A DNA stretch of 64,000 nt from Candidatus Thiothrix putei (GTDB lineage: Bacteria > Pseudomonadota > Gammaproteobacteria > Thiotrichales > Thiotrichaceae), in NCBI GenBank assembly GCA_029972225.1, contig CP124756.1:372001-436000 (forward strand), written 5' to 3'. The notes below the pieces were generated by a model that saw nothing but the letters and a program-made list of their open reading frames with translations, had not been told where the DNA came from and searched no databases. This document shows, piece after piece, positions 44,416 to 54,679 of this stretch; position 1 is the first letter of the stretch, and each line of letters starts with the position of its first letter. The position numbers and the translations under genes are program-made.

Positions 44416-45636
44416 ATGCTAAACCGCAACATTGCTGCTGACGTACAAGCCTATCTGGCGCATTTCCCGTCCTTGCTGATCACGGGCGCACGGCAAGTGG
44501 GCAAATCCACGCTGGCCTTGCAGTTGGGGATTGAACATTACGTCACGTTGGATGACATCGCCACTTACCAAAGTGCCAAGGCTGACCCGAAAGGGTTTGT
44601 GCTCAGTTTGCCTAAGCCGGTGGTGATTGATGAAGTGCAGCGTGTGCCGGAATTGTTCGTTGCCATTAAGGAACAGATTGACCTTGACCGCACGCCGGGG
44701 CGGTTTGTGCTGACGGGTTCGAGCAGTTTGCAGGGTTTCCGCGATATTTCCGATTCGCTGGCGGGGCGGATTGGGATTGTGGATTTGTATGCCTTTAACC
44801 TCAGCGAGTTGTACGGGTGCAGTTTCAATTTCATCGACCATGTGTTTTCTGGCGCGGCATTTCCGGCGGTGGCGCAAGTGACGGATATTGTGCCGCATTT
44901 GCTCAAGGGTGGGTTTCCCGAAGTGCAGACGATTGCACACGCTAAAACGCGCATGTTGTGGTTCAGTTCCTATATTCGCACTTACATTGAGCGCGATTTG
45001 CACGACATGGGCAATATCCGCAATCTCGACAGCTTTATGCGCTTGTACCTGTCGTTGGCGTTGCGCAGTGCCAATCTGCTCAACAAGGCTGATCTGGCGC
45101 GGGATTGCCAGCTTGACAATAAAACGCTGGATAATTACCTCGGCATCCTCAAGCACACTTACCAGATTGCGTTGCTCAAACCGTGGTTCAATAATGCGGC
45201 GAAACGGCTGGTGAAAATGCCCAAGGTGTTCATGCTCGATAGCGGCATTTTGTGCCATTTGCTCAAGCTCAGTAGCGCGGAGGATTTACAGCAATCCAGC
45301 CAGCGCGGGGCGGTGTATGAAACGTTTGTGCTGAGTGAGTTGGTGAAGGCGAATACTTACGCGGCGCAGCCAGTGGATTTGAGCTTTTACCGCACCAGTG
45401 ATGGCAAGGAAATCGACTTCGTGCTAGATAACGGCAAAGGGCTGGTGCTGCTGGAGGTGAAGGCGGCGCATAGTGTGACCCCGGCGGATTTCCGGCATAT
45501 CAGCTACTTTATCGGGCAGAATCCTGGGCGGGTGGCACAGGGGATTGTCTTGTATGGCGGGGAACGGGTGTTACCGTTTGGGGAAAGTGACGGGGTGAAG
45601 TTGTGGGCAGTGCCGTTGGGGATGATGGCGGGGTGA
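44416..45636 (+). CDS. DUF4143 ATPase (AAA_14), copy 2
   Basis: 406 aa. Walker A LITGARQVGKST, Walker B PVVIDEVQRVPELF, sensor FVLTGSSSLQGFRDISDSLA. DUF4143 C-terminus with YRTSDGKEIDFVLD and LVLLEVKAAHS. Only moderately similar to copies 1 and 3, so these are independent acquisitions rather than tandem duplicates. Confidence 0.88.
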   Translation: MLNRNIAADVQAYLAHFPSLLITGARQVGKSTLALQLGIEHYVTLDDIATYQSAKADPKGFVLSLPKPVVIDEVQRVPELFVAIKEQIDLDRTPGRFVLTGSSSLQGFRDISDSLAGRIGIVDLYAFNLSELYGCSFNFIDHVFSGAAFPAVAQVTDIVPHLLKGGFPEVQTIAHAKTRMLWFSSYIRTYIERDLHDMGNIRNLDSFMRLYLSLALRSANLLNKADLARDCQLDNKTLDNYLGILKHTYQIALLKPWFNNAAKRLVKMPKVFMLDSGILCHLLKLSSAEDLQQSSQRGAVYETFVLSELVKANTYAAQPVDLSFYRTSDGKEIDFVLDNGKGLVLLEVKAAHSVTPADFRHISYFIGQNPGRVAQGIVLYGGERVLPFGESDGVKLWAVPLGMMAG

Positions 45637-45695
45637 GGGGATATGGTGGGTTGAGATACAGTGCCAAGGCTTGGTGGGGCTTAGGTTTTTCTACA

Positions 45696-45786
45696 GCCTC
45701 AACGTCTCGTGTGACGGGCGCGGCGGGGAGTAAGCCGTTCGGAGTCGCGGGCTGTCACCGCGTCCGTCGTCGATGTTATTGTTAGC
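45696..45786. repeat. GC-rich imperfect palindrome (attC-like?) at 3' side of genes X/Y
   Basis: GACGGGCGCGG (45713-45723) pairs with CCGCGTCCGTC (45758-45768) with one mismatch. Read on the minus strand, the outer ends are GCTAAC and GTTGAGGC, close to but not matching the attC core sites. It lies directly 3' of gene Y. Integron-type recombination is a possibility, not shown. Confidence 0.3.
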
Positions 45787-45819
45787 ATTTGCATTCTTAA
45801 ATTGATAACATTATCTAAA

Positions 45820-46186
45820 TCAATCAAATTTTATTCTTAGATTAGTAAGTGGAATTTCCAAAAGTTTATATGAGTCTTCATCAACTATATCAACTAATTT
45901 TCTGTTAATCAAAAATTGAATACCTTGCTCAACGATTAATGGATCATCAATTATTTCCAATAATTTCGATTTACTTATCACTCTGTAAAAACCTTTATTC
46001 TGGAAGATATTTAGAATTTCACCGGCTGAGTCAGGTATGATTTTTAGTGATCGAGGAGATAGTAGTGCTAATGTTGTTATGGAAAGAACTCCTATAAAAA
46101 TAGGATTTGATTTTAATGAGTCAGGCACTCCTGGATAACCCATCCATAAAGCGATTACTTCTGAAACTGAAGATGATTTACGTATA
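45820..46186 (-). pseudogene. gene Y, 3' fragment
   Basis: AT-rich scrap encoding IRKSSSVSEVIALWMGYPGV to IPLTNLRIKFD and stop. Its first residues in the open frame come from IS-351 copy C and are not native. Removing the IS and TATA duplication joins it to 47574-47692 to make a 161-codon gene (486 bases). A hydrophobic stretch (SNPIFIGVLSITTLALL) and a short alpha/beta C-terminus are visible. No family recognised. Confidence 0.7.
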
Positions 46187-47568
46187 GAGCGACTTGCAAA
46201 ATCCGACAAACTGAGTTGCTCAATTTTCAGCATTGACCGAACGCCGCATATTCAGCCGATTTTTTACTCAATTTGACCAACGAAACCTGAGCTTTTTCAG
46301 TTTTACCGTAACTTTTGCTAAATTTCACCCATACCGATGCGACTGCTCCTGTTTTTCAGTCAGTCTTCCCGTGTTTTTTCAAACCCAGTCGCTTTATAAC
46401 AAGACACGCATCAGTTGATCAGCACTCAACACCAAAATCCCAAACATCAAGTGGCTGTAAACTTTTTGCGCACCTTGCACCCACACATTCCGACCACCAA
46501 ATTCATCCTTCAGGCGGGCATTGGTTCGTTCTACGGTGCTGCGAATTTTGTAACGCTCGGCATCAGCAGGTTCAAACGCTTCTTTCTGTCCGCCGCGAGG
46601 ATTGTGATCAATCAGAGGGACATGCCCCAGATGACGGCTGTATTCGTGCAAATCAGCACTGCAATAGGCCGCATCCATCAGGTCGTAGAGACTGGTGACA
46701 CGTTGGGCACTGATTTGAGAGAGTGGGATGGCTGCCCCGCTGTCGTGAAAGGAGGCGGAAGACAGAATGGCTGCTATCGGGACACCACAATCGGCGGTAT
46801 CGATATGCAGTTTGTAGCCGTTCCAACTGTGCTTGTAGCCTTGGGCATTCTTCTTCGTCCCCCGGTTACACTGAACCGGTATCTCATCGAGTGCTTGCTG
46901 AAGTGACTGTTCCCGTTGGCGCTGAATCCGTGTTTGCCCTTGTTTTTTCTTTGGCTTTTCCTCGGCAACAGGCCGTTCACGTGCCTCAATGGCTGTTGAA
47001 TCCCGACACAGGTGGCCGATCAGCGCATCGCCCAAATACGTTTTCACCAACGTTTCATGCACACGTTCCGCTAAACGCTGTTCAGCAAATTCAGCGAAGG
47101 CACGTGAAAAGGTGGATTCGGAAGGCAGTTTCTTGGTCAGGGGAAACCCGCAGATGCGTCGCAGGGAGCGATCGTTTTGCAGCCGGTCAATGAGTGCTCG
47201 CGTATTGACAATATTGAGCACGCTTTTGGCGACAAAAGCATTGGCAAACCAAGATCGCTCCGTCGCTGGCCGTCCAGACCCATCACGAAAAGAGCGCACA
47301 AAATCTTCAATGCGCGTCAGCTCCAGTACGTGAATGAGCTTTTCAAGCTTGGGGGTCAATGTGCCAAAGGCATCATTGAAGCAAGGCAGTATTTCAATTT
47401 GCAGCAAACTCCAGCGTTGTGCAATCAGGGCGCGTTCGGTAGAATTCATAGCGTGGGCTTAATGGTTGTTTTGATGCTTCTATTATCGCCGAAAACGGCA
47501 GCCCACACTTCTTTTTTCCTTCAGATGAAGGAAGGTTCACGCTGAAAATGTAATTTTGCAAGTGGCTC
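46187..47568 (-). mobile_element. IS-351 element, copy C (1382 bp)
   Basis: Standard ends; TATA at 46183-46186 and 47570-47573, with one extra C (47569) between the right end and the duplication. Inserted in gene Y. Confidence 0.9.
46394..47449 (-). CDS. IS-351 transposase, copy C
   Basis: 351 aa, intact, identical in its catalytic blocks to copy A (HLCRDSTAIEA; YKIRSTVERTNARLK; linker VAEEKPKKKQGQ). Confidence 0.9.
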   Translation of the reverse strand: MNSTERALIAQRWSLLQIEILPCFNDAFGTLTPKLEKLIHVLELTRIEDFVRSFRDGSGRPATERSWFANAFVAKSVLNIVNTRALIDRLQNDRSLRRICGFPLTKKLPSESTFSRAFAEFAEQRLAERVHETLVKTYLGDALIGHLCRDSTAIEARERPVAEEKPKKKQGQTRIQRQREQSLQQALDEIPVQCNRGTKKNAQGYKHSWNGYKLHIDTADCGVPIAAILSSASFHDSGAAIPLSQISAQRVTSLYDLMDAAYCSADLHEYSRHLGHVPLIDHNPRGGQKEAFEPADAERYKIRSTVERTNARLKDEFGGRNVWVQGAQKVYSHLMFGILVLSADQLMRVLL

Positions 47569-47569
47569 C

Positions 47570-47692
47570 TATAGTAATAAGATGACTATTTAAAGAACCC
47601 GATTGAGGCGGTGAATGATTTTGAGTTTTATCTAATAAATCCCACAAATTCTCATTAGCTTTTCCATCCCACTCAACTATAAAATGCATCAT
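47570..47692 (-). pseudogene. gene Y, 5' fragment
   Basis: Starts MMHFIVEWDGKANENLWDLL and reaches SHLITI at the IS-351 boundary. ATG 47692 is five bases after the gene X stop (TAA 47699-47697), so X and Y are an operon. The fragment is too short to be noticed as an ORF by itself. Confidence 0.65.
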
Positions 47693-47696
47693 GACT

Positions 47697-48020
47697 TTAC
47701 TCAAATACAGAGTTTAATGAACGATTAAACATGAATTTAAAAGAATCTCCGACAGAATCTTCTTGATCACATGAATCAAAGAATTCTATTGAAGCTTTAT
47801 CTATTGGAATGAAGCCATGCTTCTCACAACAATAAGGTAATTGAGGTGGATCACCTTCTTCAAAACGCCAAGAATATATTTGTAGTAACTTGATAACAAG
47901 TTCAGGCATCAGTCGCATCAATAAATATTCACCATGACTAACTTCATCTGCTTCTTGGAATGGTTTAACATAGACATTTTCACTAATTTCATAACAAAAG
48001 TATGGCATGAGTTTTCCTAT
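47697..48020 (-). pseudogene. gene X, fragment 4 (3' end)
   Basis: GKLMPYFCYEISENVYVKPF to FKFMFNRSLNSVFE and stop. It abuts the left end of the split IS-351 copy at CTAT 48017-48020. After excision it joins fragment 3 reading FEFIGKLMPYF in frame. An internal ATG gives a 103-aa ORF that looks like a gene but is a tail. Confidence 0.75.
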
Positions 48021-48600
48021 GAGCGACTTGCAAAATCCGACAAACTGAGTTGCTCAATTTTCAGCATTGACCGAACGCCGCATATTCAGCCGATTTTTTA
48101 CTCAATTTGACCAACGAAACCTGAGCTTTTTCAGTTTTACCGTAACTTTTGCTAAATTTCACCCATACCGATGCGACTGCTCCTGTTTTTCAGTCAGTCT
48201 TCCCGTGTTTTTTCAAACCCAGTCGCTTTATAACAAGACACGCATCAGTTGATCAGCACTCAACACCAAAATCCCAAACATCAAGTGGCTGTAAACTTTT
48301 TGCGCACCTTGCACCCACACATTCCGACCACCAAATTCATCCTTCAGGCGGGCATTGGTTCGTTCTACGGTGCTGCGAATTTTGTAACGCTCGGCATCAG
48401 CAGGTTCAAACGCTTCTTTCTGTCCGCCGCGAGGATTGTGATCAATCAGAGGGACATGCCCCAGATGACGGCTGTATTCGTGCAAATCAGCACTGCAATA
48501 GGCCGCATCCATCAGGTAAGCGACCATTTCAGCACGTCTAGCCCTCGCGATTTCCACGTCCTAAACTGGTTTCCAACCTGAACAACCGAAGGAAACCTCA

Positions 48601-48891
48601 ATGAAACGCCCTCACCGCCGTGCCAGCGAATGGCAAACCCTCATTAGCCAATGGCAAGCCAGCGGCTTATCCGCCCCGGCATTTTGTGAACAGCACAGTA
48701 TCGGTTACGCCAGTTTTTGCCAATGGCGGCAGCGTCTACGCTCCGCAGATGGCGTGGAGGAACCAGCCGTTCCCGCCAATACCTTCATCGACTTGGGAGC
48801 ATTATCGGCGGGTCATGCCGCGCTGGGGCAAGGCTGGCACATTGTGCTGAGTTTGGGGAATGGTGTTGAACTACGCCTGAGCCAACGCTGA
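48601..48891 (+). CDS. tnpA: IS66 TnpA accessory protein, copy 1
   Basis: 96 aa, HTH-type (SEWQTLISQWQASGLSAPAF, GYASFCQWRQRLRSA). Overlaps tnpB start by one base (TGATG). One of four identical genes in this window. Confidence 0.85.
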   Translation: MKRPHRRASEWQTLISQWQASGLSAPAFCEQHSIGYASFCQWRQRLRSADGVEEPAVPANTFIDLGALSAGHAALGQGWHIVLSLGNGVELRLSQR

Positions 48892-49265
48892 TGTTTGCCC
48901 CCGCAGCCACCGCCCGCATCTGGCTATGCACCCAAGCCACCGACATGCGCAAAAGCTTTACGGGGCTGACCGCTTTGGTGAAAAACCAGTTAGGGCAAAA
49001 TCCCCTGAGTGGGCATTATTTCGTGTTTGTGAACCTGCGTAAAACCCAGATGAAGATCCTCTATTTTGAACCCAGCGGCTATTGCTTATGGAGCCAACGC
49101 TTGGAGCAGGGGCAATACCGGGTGCAGCCGACAACCAGCGGGCAGCGCGAACTGACCCGGACGGATTTGCAGTTGATTTTAGCAGGCATTGAGGTGCAAA
49201 AATCCAGACAATTCAAGCGTTACCAGTACCCTGTGCAGCCACATTCTGGTACAATAAGCCCATGA
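48891..49265 (+). CDS. tnpB: IS66 TnpB (Orf2-like) accessory protein, copy 1
   Basis: 124 aa, PF05717-type IS66 Orf2 with ATDMRKSFTGLTALVKNQLG and KILYFEPSGYCLWSQRLEQG. Overlaps tnpC by four bases. Not related to the RNA-guided TnpB at 41.8 kb. Confidence 0.88.
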   Translation: MFAPAATARIWLCTQATDMRKSFTGLTALVKNQLGQNPLSGHYFVFVNLRKTQMKILYFEPSGYCLWSQRLEQGQYRVQPTTSGQRELTRTDLQLILAGIEVQKSRQFKRYQYPVQPHSGTISP

Positions 49266-50902
49266 TTTTAAAGCCATCCACCCCGTCTGACACCAGCGTT
49301 CCCATGCCGCCGATTGTGGCGGAAATGCTGGCGTTGCGTGAGGAAAATGCGGGGTTACGTGCAGACAATGCCGTCCTGCAACAGGCAGTTTCTGAATTAA
49401 AACGCCAACTGGTGTGGTTCAGGCAACAGGTCTTTGGCAGCAAATCGGAAAAGCGTCCGGTTGAGATACCGGTGGCGCAGTTGCCGTTGTTTGCCCCCGC
49501 AGTCGCCCCAGTTGCCGCACCCGAGGGTGAAAGCATTACCGTCACCTACCAACGCGGTAAAGCCCCCAAGCTGCGCCCGGATGACTGCGTGAATGACAGC
49601 GGGTTACGCTTTACCGCCGATGTCCCGGTCAAGGTGATTCACCTCACCCCGCCGGAACTTCAGGGGGAAGAGGCTGACCAGTATGAGGTGATCGGCACCC
49701 AGGTGACCCATCGGGTGGCGCAACGCCCTGCCAGCTACCTCATCCTGCAATACGAGCGCCCGGTCATCAAACGTAAGGGCAGTGCTTCGGCTTCGCTCAG
49801 CAACCCACCACTTCCCAGCCCTGCACCCGCCAACGTGCTGGAACGTAGTGTCACCGATGTCAGCTTTTTGGTGGGGATGTTGGTGGACAAGTTCCAGTAC
49901 CACCTGCCGTTGTACCGCCAGCACCAACGCCTGACCCAAGCGGGGATCACCCTCAGCCGCACGACGCTGACCAATGCGGTGAAACGTGCCATCGACCTGC
50001 TCAAACCCATTGCCGAAGCGCAACTCGCCAGTGTACTGCAAAGCAAGCTGCTGGCGATGGACGAAACCCCCATCAAAGCCAGCCCCGCAGGCAACGGCAA
50101 GATGAAGCAAGGCTACTTCTGGCCGCTGTACGGGGATCAGGACGAAATCGTCTTCACCTTCTCCGCCAGCCGTGGGCGGCAACACATTGAAAAGACTCTT
50201 CGCCAACAGTTCAGCGGCACACTGCTCAGCGACGGTTACCGTGCTTATGCCAGTTACGTCAACGCCAATGACAAGATTACCCATGCCCAATGCTGGGTAC
50301 ACAGCCGTCGCACCTTCATTGCCGCCGAAACCGCTGAACCACAAGCAGTACGCCAAGCCCTTGACACTATCGCGGCACTCTATCAGCACGAAGCCCAGAT
50401 TAACGAGAAAAAACTCGACGGGGAAGCCAAACGTACCTACCGCCTCACCCACAGCAAGCCGTTGGTCGACCAGTTCTTTGAATGGTGCCAAACCCAATTA
50501 CAACGTACCGATTTAGTCCCCTCCAACCCGCTGACCAAAGCCCTTGGTTATGTCATCCGCCGCGAACACGAACTGCGCGTGTTTCTGGAAGATCCCGACG
50601 TGCCAATGGATACCAACCACATCGAACGCGCCCTGCGGCCCATCCCCATGGGCAGGAAAAACTGGTTGTTCTGCTGGACAGAACTCGGCGCGGAACACGT
50701 GGGCATCATCCAAAGCCTGATCACCACCTGCCGCCTGCATGACATTAACCCGTATGTCTATCTGATGGATGTTCTGTTGCGCGTTAGTGAGCATCCCGCT
50801 TCTCAGGTGCAAGACCTTACGCCAAGATGTTGGAAACAACGGTTTGCGGATAAGCCATTGCGCTCGGATTTGTTTGCGGATATCAACGACGGGCTAGAAT
50901 GA
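49262..50902 (+). CDS. tnpC: IS66 transposase TnpC, copy 1 (546 aa)
   Basis: N-terminal coiled coil (MLALREENAGLRADNAVLQQ), a Pro/Ala linker, then the DDE domain: LLAMDETPIKASPAGNGKMK, LLSDGYRAYASYVNANDKIT and the Glu in DTNHIERALRPIPMGRKNW. Long form, one heptad longer than copies 2 and 4 in the coiled coil. Confidence 0.9.
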   Translation: MILKPSTPSDTSVPMPPIVAEMLALREENAGLRADNAVLQQAVSELKRQLVWFRQQVFGSKSEKRPVEIPVAQLPLFAPAVAPVAAPEGESITVTYQRGKAPKLRPDDCVNDSGLRFTADVPVKVIHLTPPELQGEEADQYEVIGTQVTHRVAQRPASYLILQYERPVIKRKGSASASLSNPPLPSPAPANVLERSVTDVSFLVGMLVDKFQYHLPLYRQHQRLTQAGITLSRTTLTNAVKRAIDLLKPIAEAQLASVLQSKLLAMDETPIKASPAGNGKMKQGYFWPLYGDQDEIVFTFSASRGRQHIEKTLRQQFSGTLLSDGYRAYASYVNANDKITHAQCWVHSRRTFIAAETAEPQAVRQALDTIAALYQHEAQINEKKLDGEAKRTYRLTHSKPLVDQFFEWCQTQLQRTDLVPSNPLTKALGYVIRREHELRVFLEDPDVPMDTNHIERALRPIPMGRKNWLFCWTELGAEHVGIIQSLITTCRLHDINPYVYLMDVLLRVSEHPASQVQDLTPRCWKQRFADKPLRSDLFADINDGLE

Positions 50903-51781
50903 CCGTTTACACACGTTGGGCACTGATTTGAGAGAGTGGGATGGCTGCCCCGCTGTCGTGAAAGGAGGCGGAAGACAGAATGGCTGCTATCGGGACACCA
51001 CAATCGGCGGTATCGATATGCAGTTTGTAGCCGTTCCAACTGTGCTTGTAGCCTTGGGCATTCTTCTTCGTCCCCCGGTTACACTGAACCGGTATCTCAT
51101 CGAGTGCTTGCTGAAGTGACTGTTCCCGTTGGCGCTGAATCCGTGTTTGCCCTTGTTTTTTCTTTGGCTTTTCCTCGGCAACAGGCCGTTCACGTGCCTC
51201 AATGGCTGTTGAATCCCGACACAGGTGGCCGATCAGCGCATCGCCCAAATACGTTTTCACCAACGTTTCATGCACACGTTCCGCTAAACGCTGTTCAGCA
51301 AATTCAGCGAAGGCACGTGAAAAGGTGGATTCGGAAGGCAGTTTCTTGGTCAGGGGAAACCCGCAGATGCGTCGCAGGGAGCGATCGTTTTGCAGCCGGT
51401 CAATGAGTGCTCGCGTATTGACAATATTGAGCACGCTTTTGGCGACAAAAGCATTGGCAAACCAAGATCGCTCCGTCGCTGGCCGTCCAGACCCATCACG
51501 AAAAGAGCGCACAAAATCTTCAATGCGCGTCAGCTCCAGTACGTGAATGAGTTTTTCAAGCTTGGGGGTCAATGTGCCAAAGGCATCATTGAAGCAAGGT
51601 AGTATTTCAATTTGCAGCAAACTCCAGCGTTGTGCAATCAGGGCGCGTTCGGTAGAATTCATAGCGTGGGCTTAATGGTTGTTTTGACGCTTCTATTATC
51701 GCCGAAAACGGCAGCCCACACTTCTTTTTTCCTTCAGATGAAGGAAGGTTCACGCTGAAAATGTAATTTTGCAAGTGGCTC

Positions 51782-52171
51782 CTATAAATTCAAACTCATG
51801 GTCAGTAACTAATCTAATCAATGTTTCTTCTTGATAATAGTCGGGCAAGAATTCAGAAAAATTACTTCCTACAGCATCTGCAATTTTTTTGTTTTTATTT
51901 TTGCAGAATTCATCTTTCATGGGTTCTGCAACTCTTGAATATACGGACTCTATAATTAAAGAAATAAATTTTGATATATGCAATGAAAGTTCTATAAGTG
52001 ATTTTCTATTTGATGATGCATAGTATTTTTTAGATAATGGATCAAAAGCGCAAAATATATTACTATGTAATTTTTCTTCAAATTCTATTTTCTCATCTTC
52101 GGAGTCATACTCATCTTCGTCAATATTACATTTTAGATAAGAATCATGAGATGAATCTTTTGGCTTTATAT
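51782..52171 (-). pseudogene. gene X, fragment 3
   Basis: HIKPKDSSHDSYLKCNIDED to DHEFEFI. Acidic stretch (DEDEYDSEDEKIEFEE), then helical segments. Flanked by IS-351 copies on both sides (ATAT and CTAT duplications). The ORF visible here borrows its ATG and last residues from the IS ends. Confidence 0.75.
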
Positions 52172-53553
52172 GAGCCACTTGCAAAATTACATTTTCAGCG
52201 TGAACCTTCCTTCATCTGAAGGAAAAAAGAAGTGTGGGCTGCCGTTTTCGGCGATAATAGAAGCGTCAAAACAACCATTAAGCCCACGCTATGAATTCTA
52301 CCGAACGCGCCCTGATTGCACAACGCTGGAGTTTGCTGCAAATTGAAATACTGCCTTGCTTCAATGATGCCTTTGGCACATTGACCCCCAAGCTTGAAAA
52401 GCTCATTCACGTACTGGAGCTGACGCGCATTGAAGATTTTGTGCGCTCTTTTCGTGATGGGTCTGGACGGCCAGCGACGGAGCGATCTTGGTTTGCCAAT
52501 GCTTTTGTCGCCAAAAGCGTGCTCAATATTGTCAATACGCGAGCACTCATTGACCGGCTGCAAAACGATCGCTCCCTGCGACGCATCTGCGGGTTTCCCC
52601 TGACCAAGAAACTGCCTTCCGAATCCACCTTTTCACGTGCCTTCGCTGAATTTGCTGAACAGCGTTTAGCGGAACGTGTGCATGAAACGTTGGTGAAAAC
52701 GTATTTGGGCGATGCGCTGATCGGCCACCTGTGTCGGGATTCAACAGCCATTGAGGCACGTGAACGGCCTGTTGCCGAGGAAAAGCCAAAGAAAAAACAA
52801 GGGCAAACACGGATTCAGCGCCAACGGGAACAGTCACTTCAGCAAGCACTCGATGAGATACCGGTTCAGTGTAACCGGGGGACGAAGAAGAATGCCCAAG
52901 GCTACAAGCACAGTTGGAACGGCTACAAACTGCATATCGATACCGCCGATTGTGGTGTCCCGATAGCAGCCATTCTGTCTTCCGCCTCGTTTCACGACAG
53001 CGGGGCGGCTATTCCACTGTCCCAAATCAGTGCCCAACGTGTCACCAGTCTCTACGACCTGATGGATGCGGCCTATTGCAGTGCTGATTTGCACGAATAC
53101 AGCCGTCATCTGGGGCATGTCCCTCTGATTGATCACAATCCTCGCGGCGGACAGAAAGAAGCGTTTGAACCTGCTGATGCCGAGCGTTACAAAATTCGCA
53201 GCACCGTAGAACGAACCAATGCCCGCCTGAAGGATGAATTTGGTGGTCGGAATGTGTGGGTGCAAGGTGCGCAAAAAGTTTACAGCCACTTGATGTTTGG
53301 GATTTTGGTGTTGAGTGCTGATCAACTGATGCGTGTCTTGTTATAAAGCGACTGGGTTTGAAAAAACACGGGAAGACTGACTGAAAAACAGGAGCAGTCG
53401 CATCGGTATGGGTGAAATTTAGCAAAAGTTACGGTAAAACTGAAAAAGCTCAGGTTTCGTTGGTCAAATTGAGTAAAAAATCGGCTGAATATGCGGCGTT
53501 CGGTCAATGCTGAAAATTGAGCAACTCAGTTTGTCGGATTTTGCAAGTCGCTC
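52172..53553 (+). mobile_element. IS-351 element, copy F (1382 bp)
   Basis: Standard ends; ATAT duplicated at 52168-52171 and 53554-53557. Inserted in gene X in the opposite orientation to copies C and D/E. Confidence 0.92.
52291..53346 (+). CDS. IS-351 transposase, copy F
   Basis: 351 aa, intact; linker VAEEKPKKKQGQ as in copy A; catalytic blocks HLCRDSTAIEA and YKIRSTVERTNARLK. Confidence 0.9.
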   Translation: MNSTERALIAQRWSLLQIEILPCFNDAFGTLTPKLEKLIHVLELTRIEDFVRSFRDGSGRPATERSWFANAFVAKSVLNIVNTRALIDRLQNDRSLRRICGFPLTKKLPSESTFSRAFAEFAEQRLAERVHETLVKTYLGDALIGHLCRDSTAIEARERPVAEEKPKKKQGQTRIQRQREQSLQQALDEIPVQCNRGTKKNAQGYKHSWNGYKLHIDTADCGVPIAAILSSASFHDSGAAIPLSQISAQRVTSLYDLMDAAYCSADLHEYSRHLGHVPLIDHNPRGGQKEAFEPADAERYKIRSTVERTNARLKDEFGGRNVWVQGAQKVYSHLMFGILVLSADQLMRVLL

Positions 53554-53869
53554 ATATGATAAGACGTGATTTTTCTTTGTATCTCTTGGTATGCTTTATT
53601 GTACTTTAATGTAAGGTTATCTGGAAAACACTTTGATAAGAATGAAGATTTATCACGCTCGTAAGAAATAGTTATTATATTTTCAATTTCGCAAACAAAA
53701 TTAAGGAGATATTCATATATATCTACAGGGTGAGGATAAAATTCTTGAAAACTTGAGTTATCTTCTTCATCATCTATATCACCATATCGCAAAGCTGCAC
53801 TAATAATTAAAACAAAAACCAACGGTTCTTTTCCTCCTGCATTTTTAAAAGCAGACCATGCAGCAGTAT
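53554..53869 (-). pseudogene. gene X, fragment 2
   Basis: Reads from TAAWSAFKNAGGKEPLVFVL to EIQRKITSYH. The frame is open to the IS66 boundary at 53870. A hydrophobic segment (PLVFVLIISAALRYG) precedes an acidic helix. It joins fragment 1 as ELYTAAWSAFK and fragment 3 as TSYHIKPKD, both in frame. Confidence 0.75.
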
Positions 53870-53877
53870 GTAAACGG

Positions 53878-54303
53878 TCATTCTAGCCCGTCGTTGACAT
53901 CCGCAAACAAATCCGAGCGCAATGGCTTATCCGCAAACCGTTGTTTCCAACATCTTGGCGTAAGGTCTTGCACCTGAGAAGCGGGATGCTCACTAACGCG
54001 CAACAGAACATCCATCAGATAGACATACGGGTTAATGTCATGCAGGCGGCAGGTGGTGATCAGGCTTTGGATGATGCCCACGTGTTCCGCGCCGAGTTCT
54101 GTCCAGCAGAACAACCAGTTTTTCCTGCCCATGGGGATGGGCCGCAGGGCGCGTTCGATGTGGTTGGTATCCATTGGCACGTCGGGATCTTCCAGAAACA
54201 CGCGCAGTTCGTGTTCGCGGCGGATGACATAACCAAGGGCTTTGGTCAGCGGGTTGGAGGGGATTAAATCGGTACGTTGTAATTGGGTTTGGCACCATTC
54301 AAA
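53878..54303 (-). pseudogene. tnpC: IS66 tnpC of copy 2, 3' fragment
   Basis: FEWCQTQLQRTDLIPSNPLT to DVNDGLE and stop. Contains the catalytic Glu block (DTNHIERALRPIPMG). Separated from its 5' part by copy 3 with the 8-bp CATTCAAA duplication; joined it encodes 539 aa. Confidence 0.88.
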
Positions 54304-54388
54304 GTAAGCGACCATTTCAGCACGTCTAGCCCTCGCGATTTCCACGTCCTAAACTGGTTTCCAACCTGAACAACCGAAGGAAACCTCA

Positions 54389-54679
54389 ATGAAACGCCCT
54401 CACCGCCGTGCCAGCGAATGGCAAACCCTCATTAGCCAATGGCAAGCCAGCGGCTTATCCGCCCCGGCATTTTGTGAACAGCACAGTATCGGTTACGCCA
54501 GTTTTTGCCAATGGCGGCAGCGTCTACGCTCCGCAGATGGCGTGGAGGAACCAGCCGTTCCCGCCAATACCTTCATCGACTTGGGAGCATTATCGGCGGG
54601 TCATGCCGCGCTGGGGCAAGGCTGGCACATTGTGCTGAGTTTGGGGAATGGTGTTGAACTACGCCTGAGCCAACGCTGA
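54389..54679 (+). CDS. tnpA: IS66 TnpA accessory protein, copy 3
   Basis: 96 aa, same protein as the gene at 48601; overlaps the next gene by one base. Confidence 0.85.
   Translation: MKRPHRRASEWQTLISQWQASGLSAPAFCEQHSIGYASFCQWRQRLRSADGVEEPAVPANTFIDLGALSAGHAALGQGWHIVLSLGNGVELRLSQR

Larger units (their letters stand above)
48516..50910 (+). mobile_element. IS66-family element, copy 1 (2395 bp)
   Basis: Ends GTAAGCGACCATTTCAGCAC and (inverted) GTAAACGGTCATTCTAGCCC. No 8-bp duplication here; instead a 16-bp deletion of the target IS. Encodes tnpA, tnpB and tnpC. Confidence 0.9.
48021..51781 (-). mobile_element. IS-351 element, fourth copy (D/E), split by an IS66 element
   Basis: Left part 48021-48515 (transposase C-terminus) and right part 50911-51781 (N-terminus, 50907-51662 frame), 1366 bp together. 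This is 16 less than the 1382-bp norm: the transposase codons around VTSLYDL are lost at the IS66 junction. CTAT duplication at 48017-48020 and 51782-51785 shows both halves belong to one insertion in gene X. Confidence 0.85.

Noticed and set aside
45820..46233. 137-aa ORF beginning LKIEQLSLSDFASRS
   Set aside because: The first 16 residues are the IS-351 terminus read through; only the remainder belongs to gene Y.
49604..50497. 297-aa minus-strand ORF opposite IS66 tnpC
   Set aside because: Antisense frame conserved only because the element is GC-rich and repeated; no domain, no ribosome-binding site.
47697..52184. Separate hypothetical ORFs of 103 and 144 aa
   Set aside because: Their ends lie in IS sequence or at IS junctions, and they rejoin in frame as parts of gene X.
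53878..54345. 155-aa protein starting MEIARARRAEMVAYFEW
   Set aside because: The first 14 residues come from the end of nested IS66 copy 3; the remainder is the tail of copy 2 tnpC.
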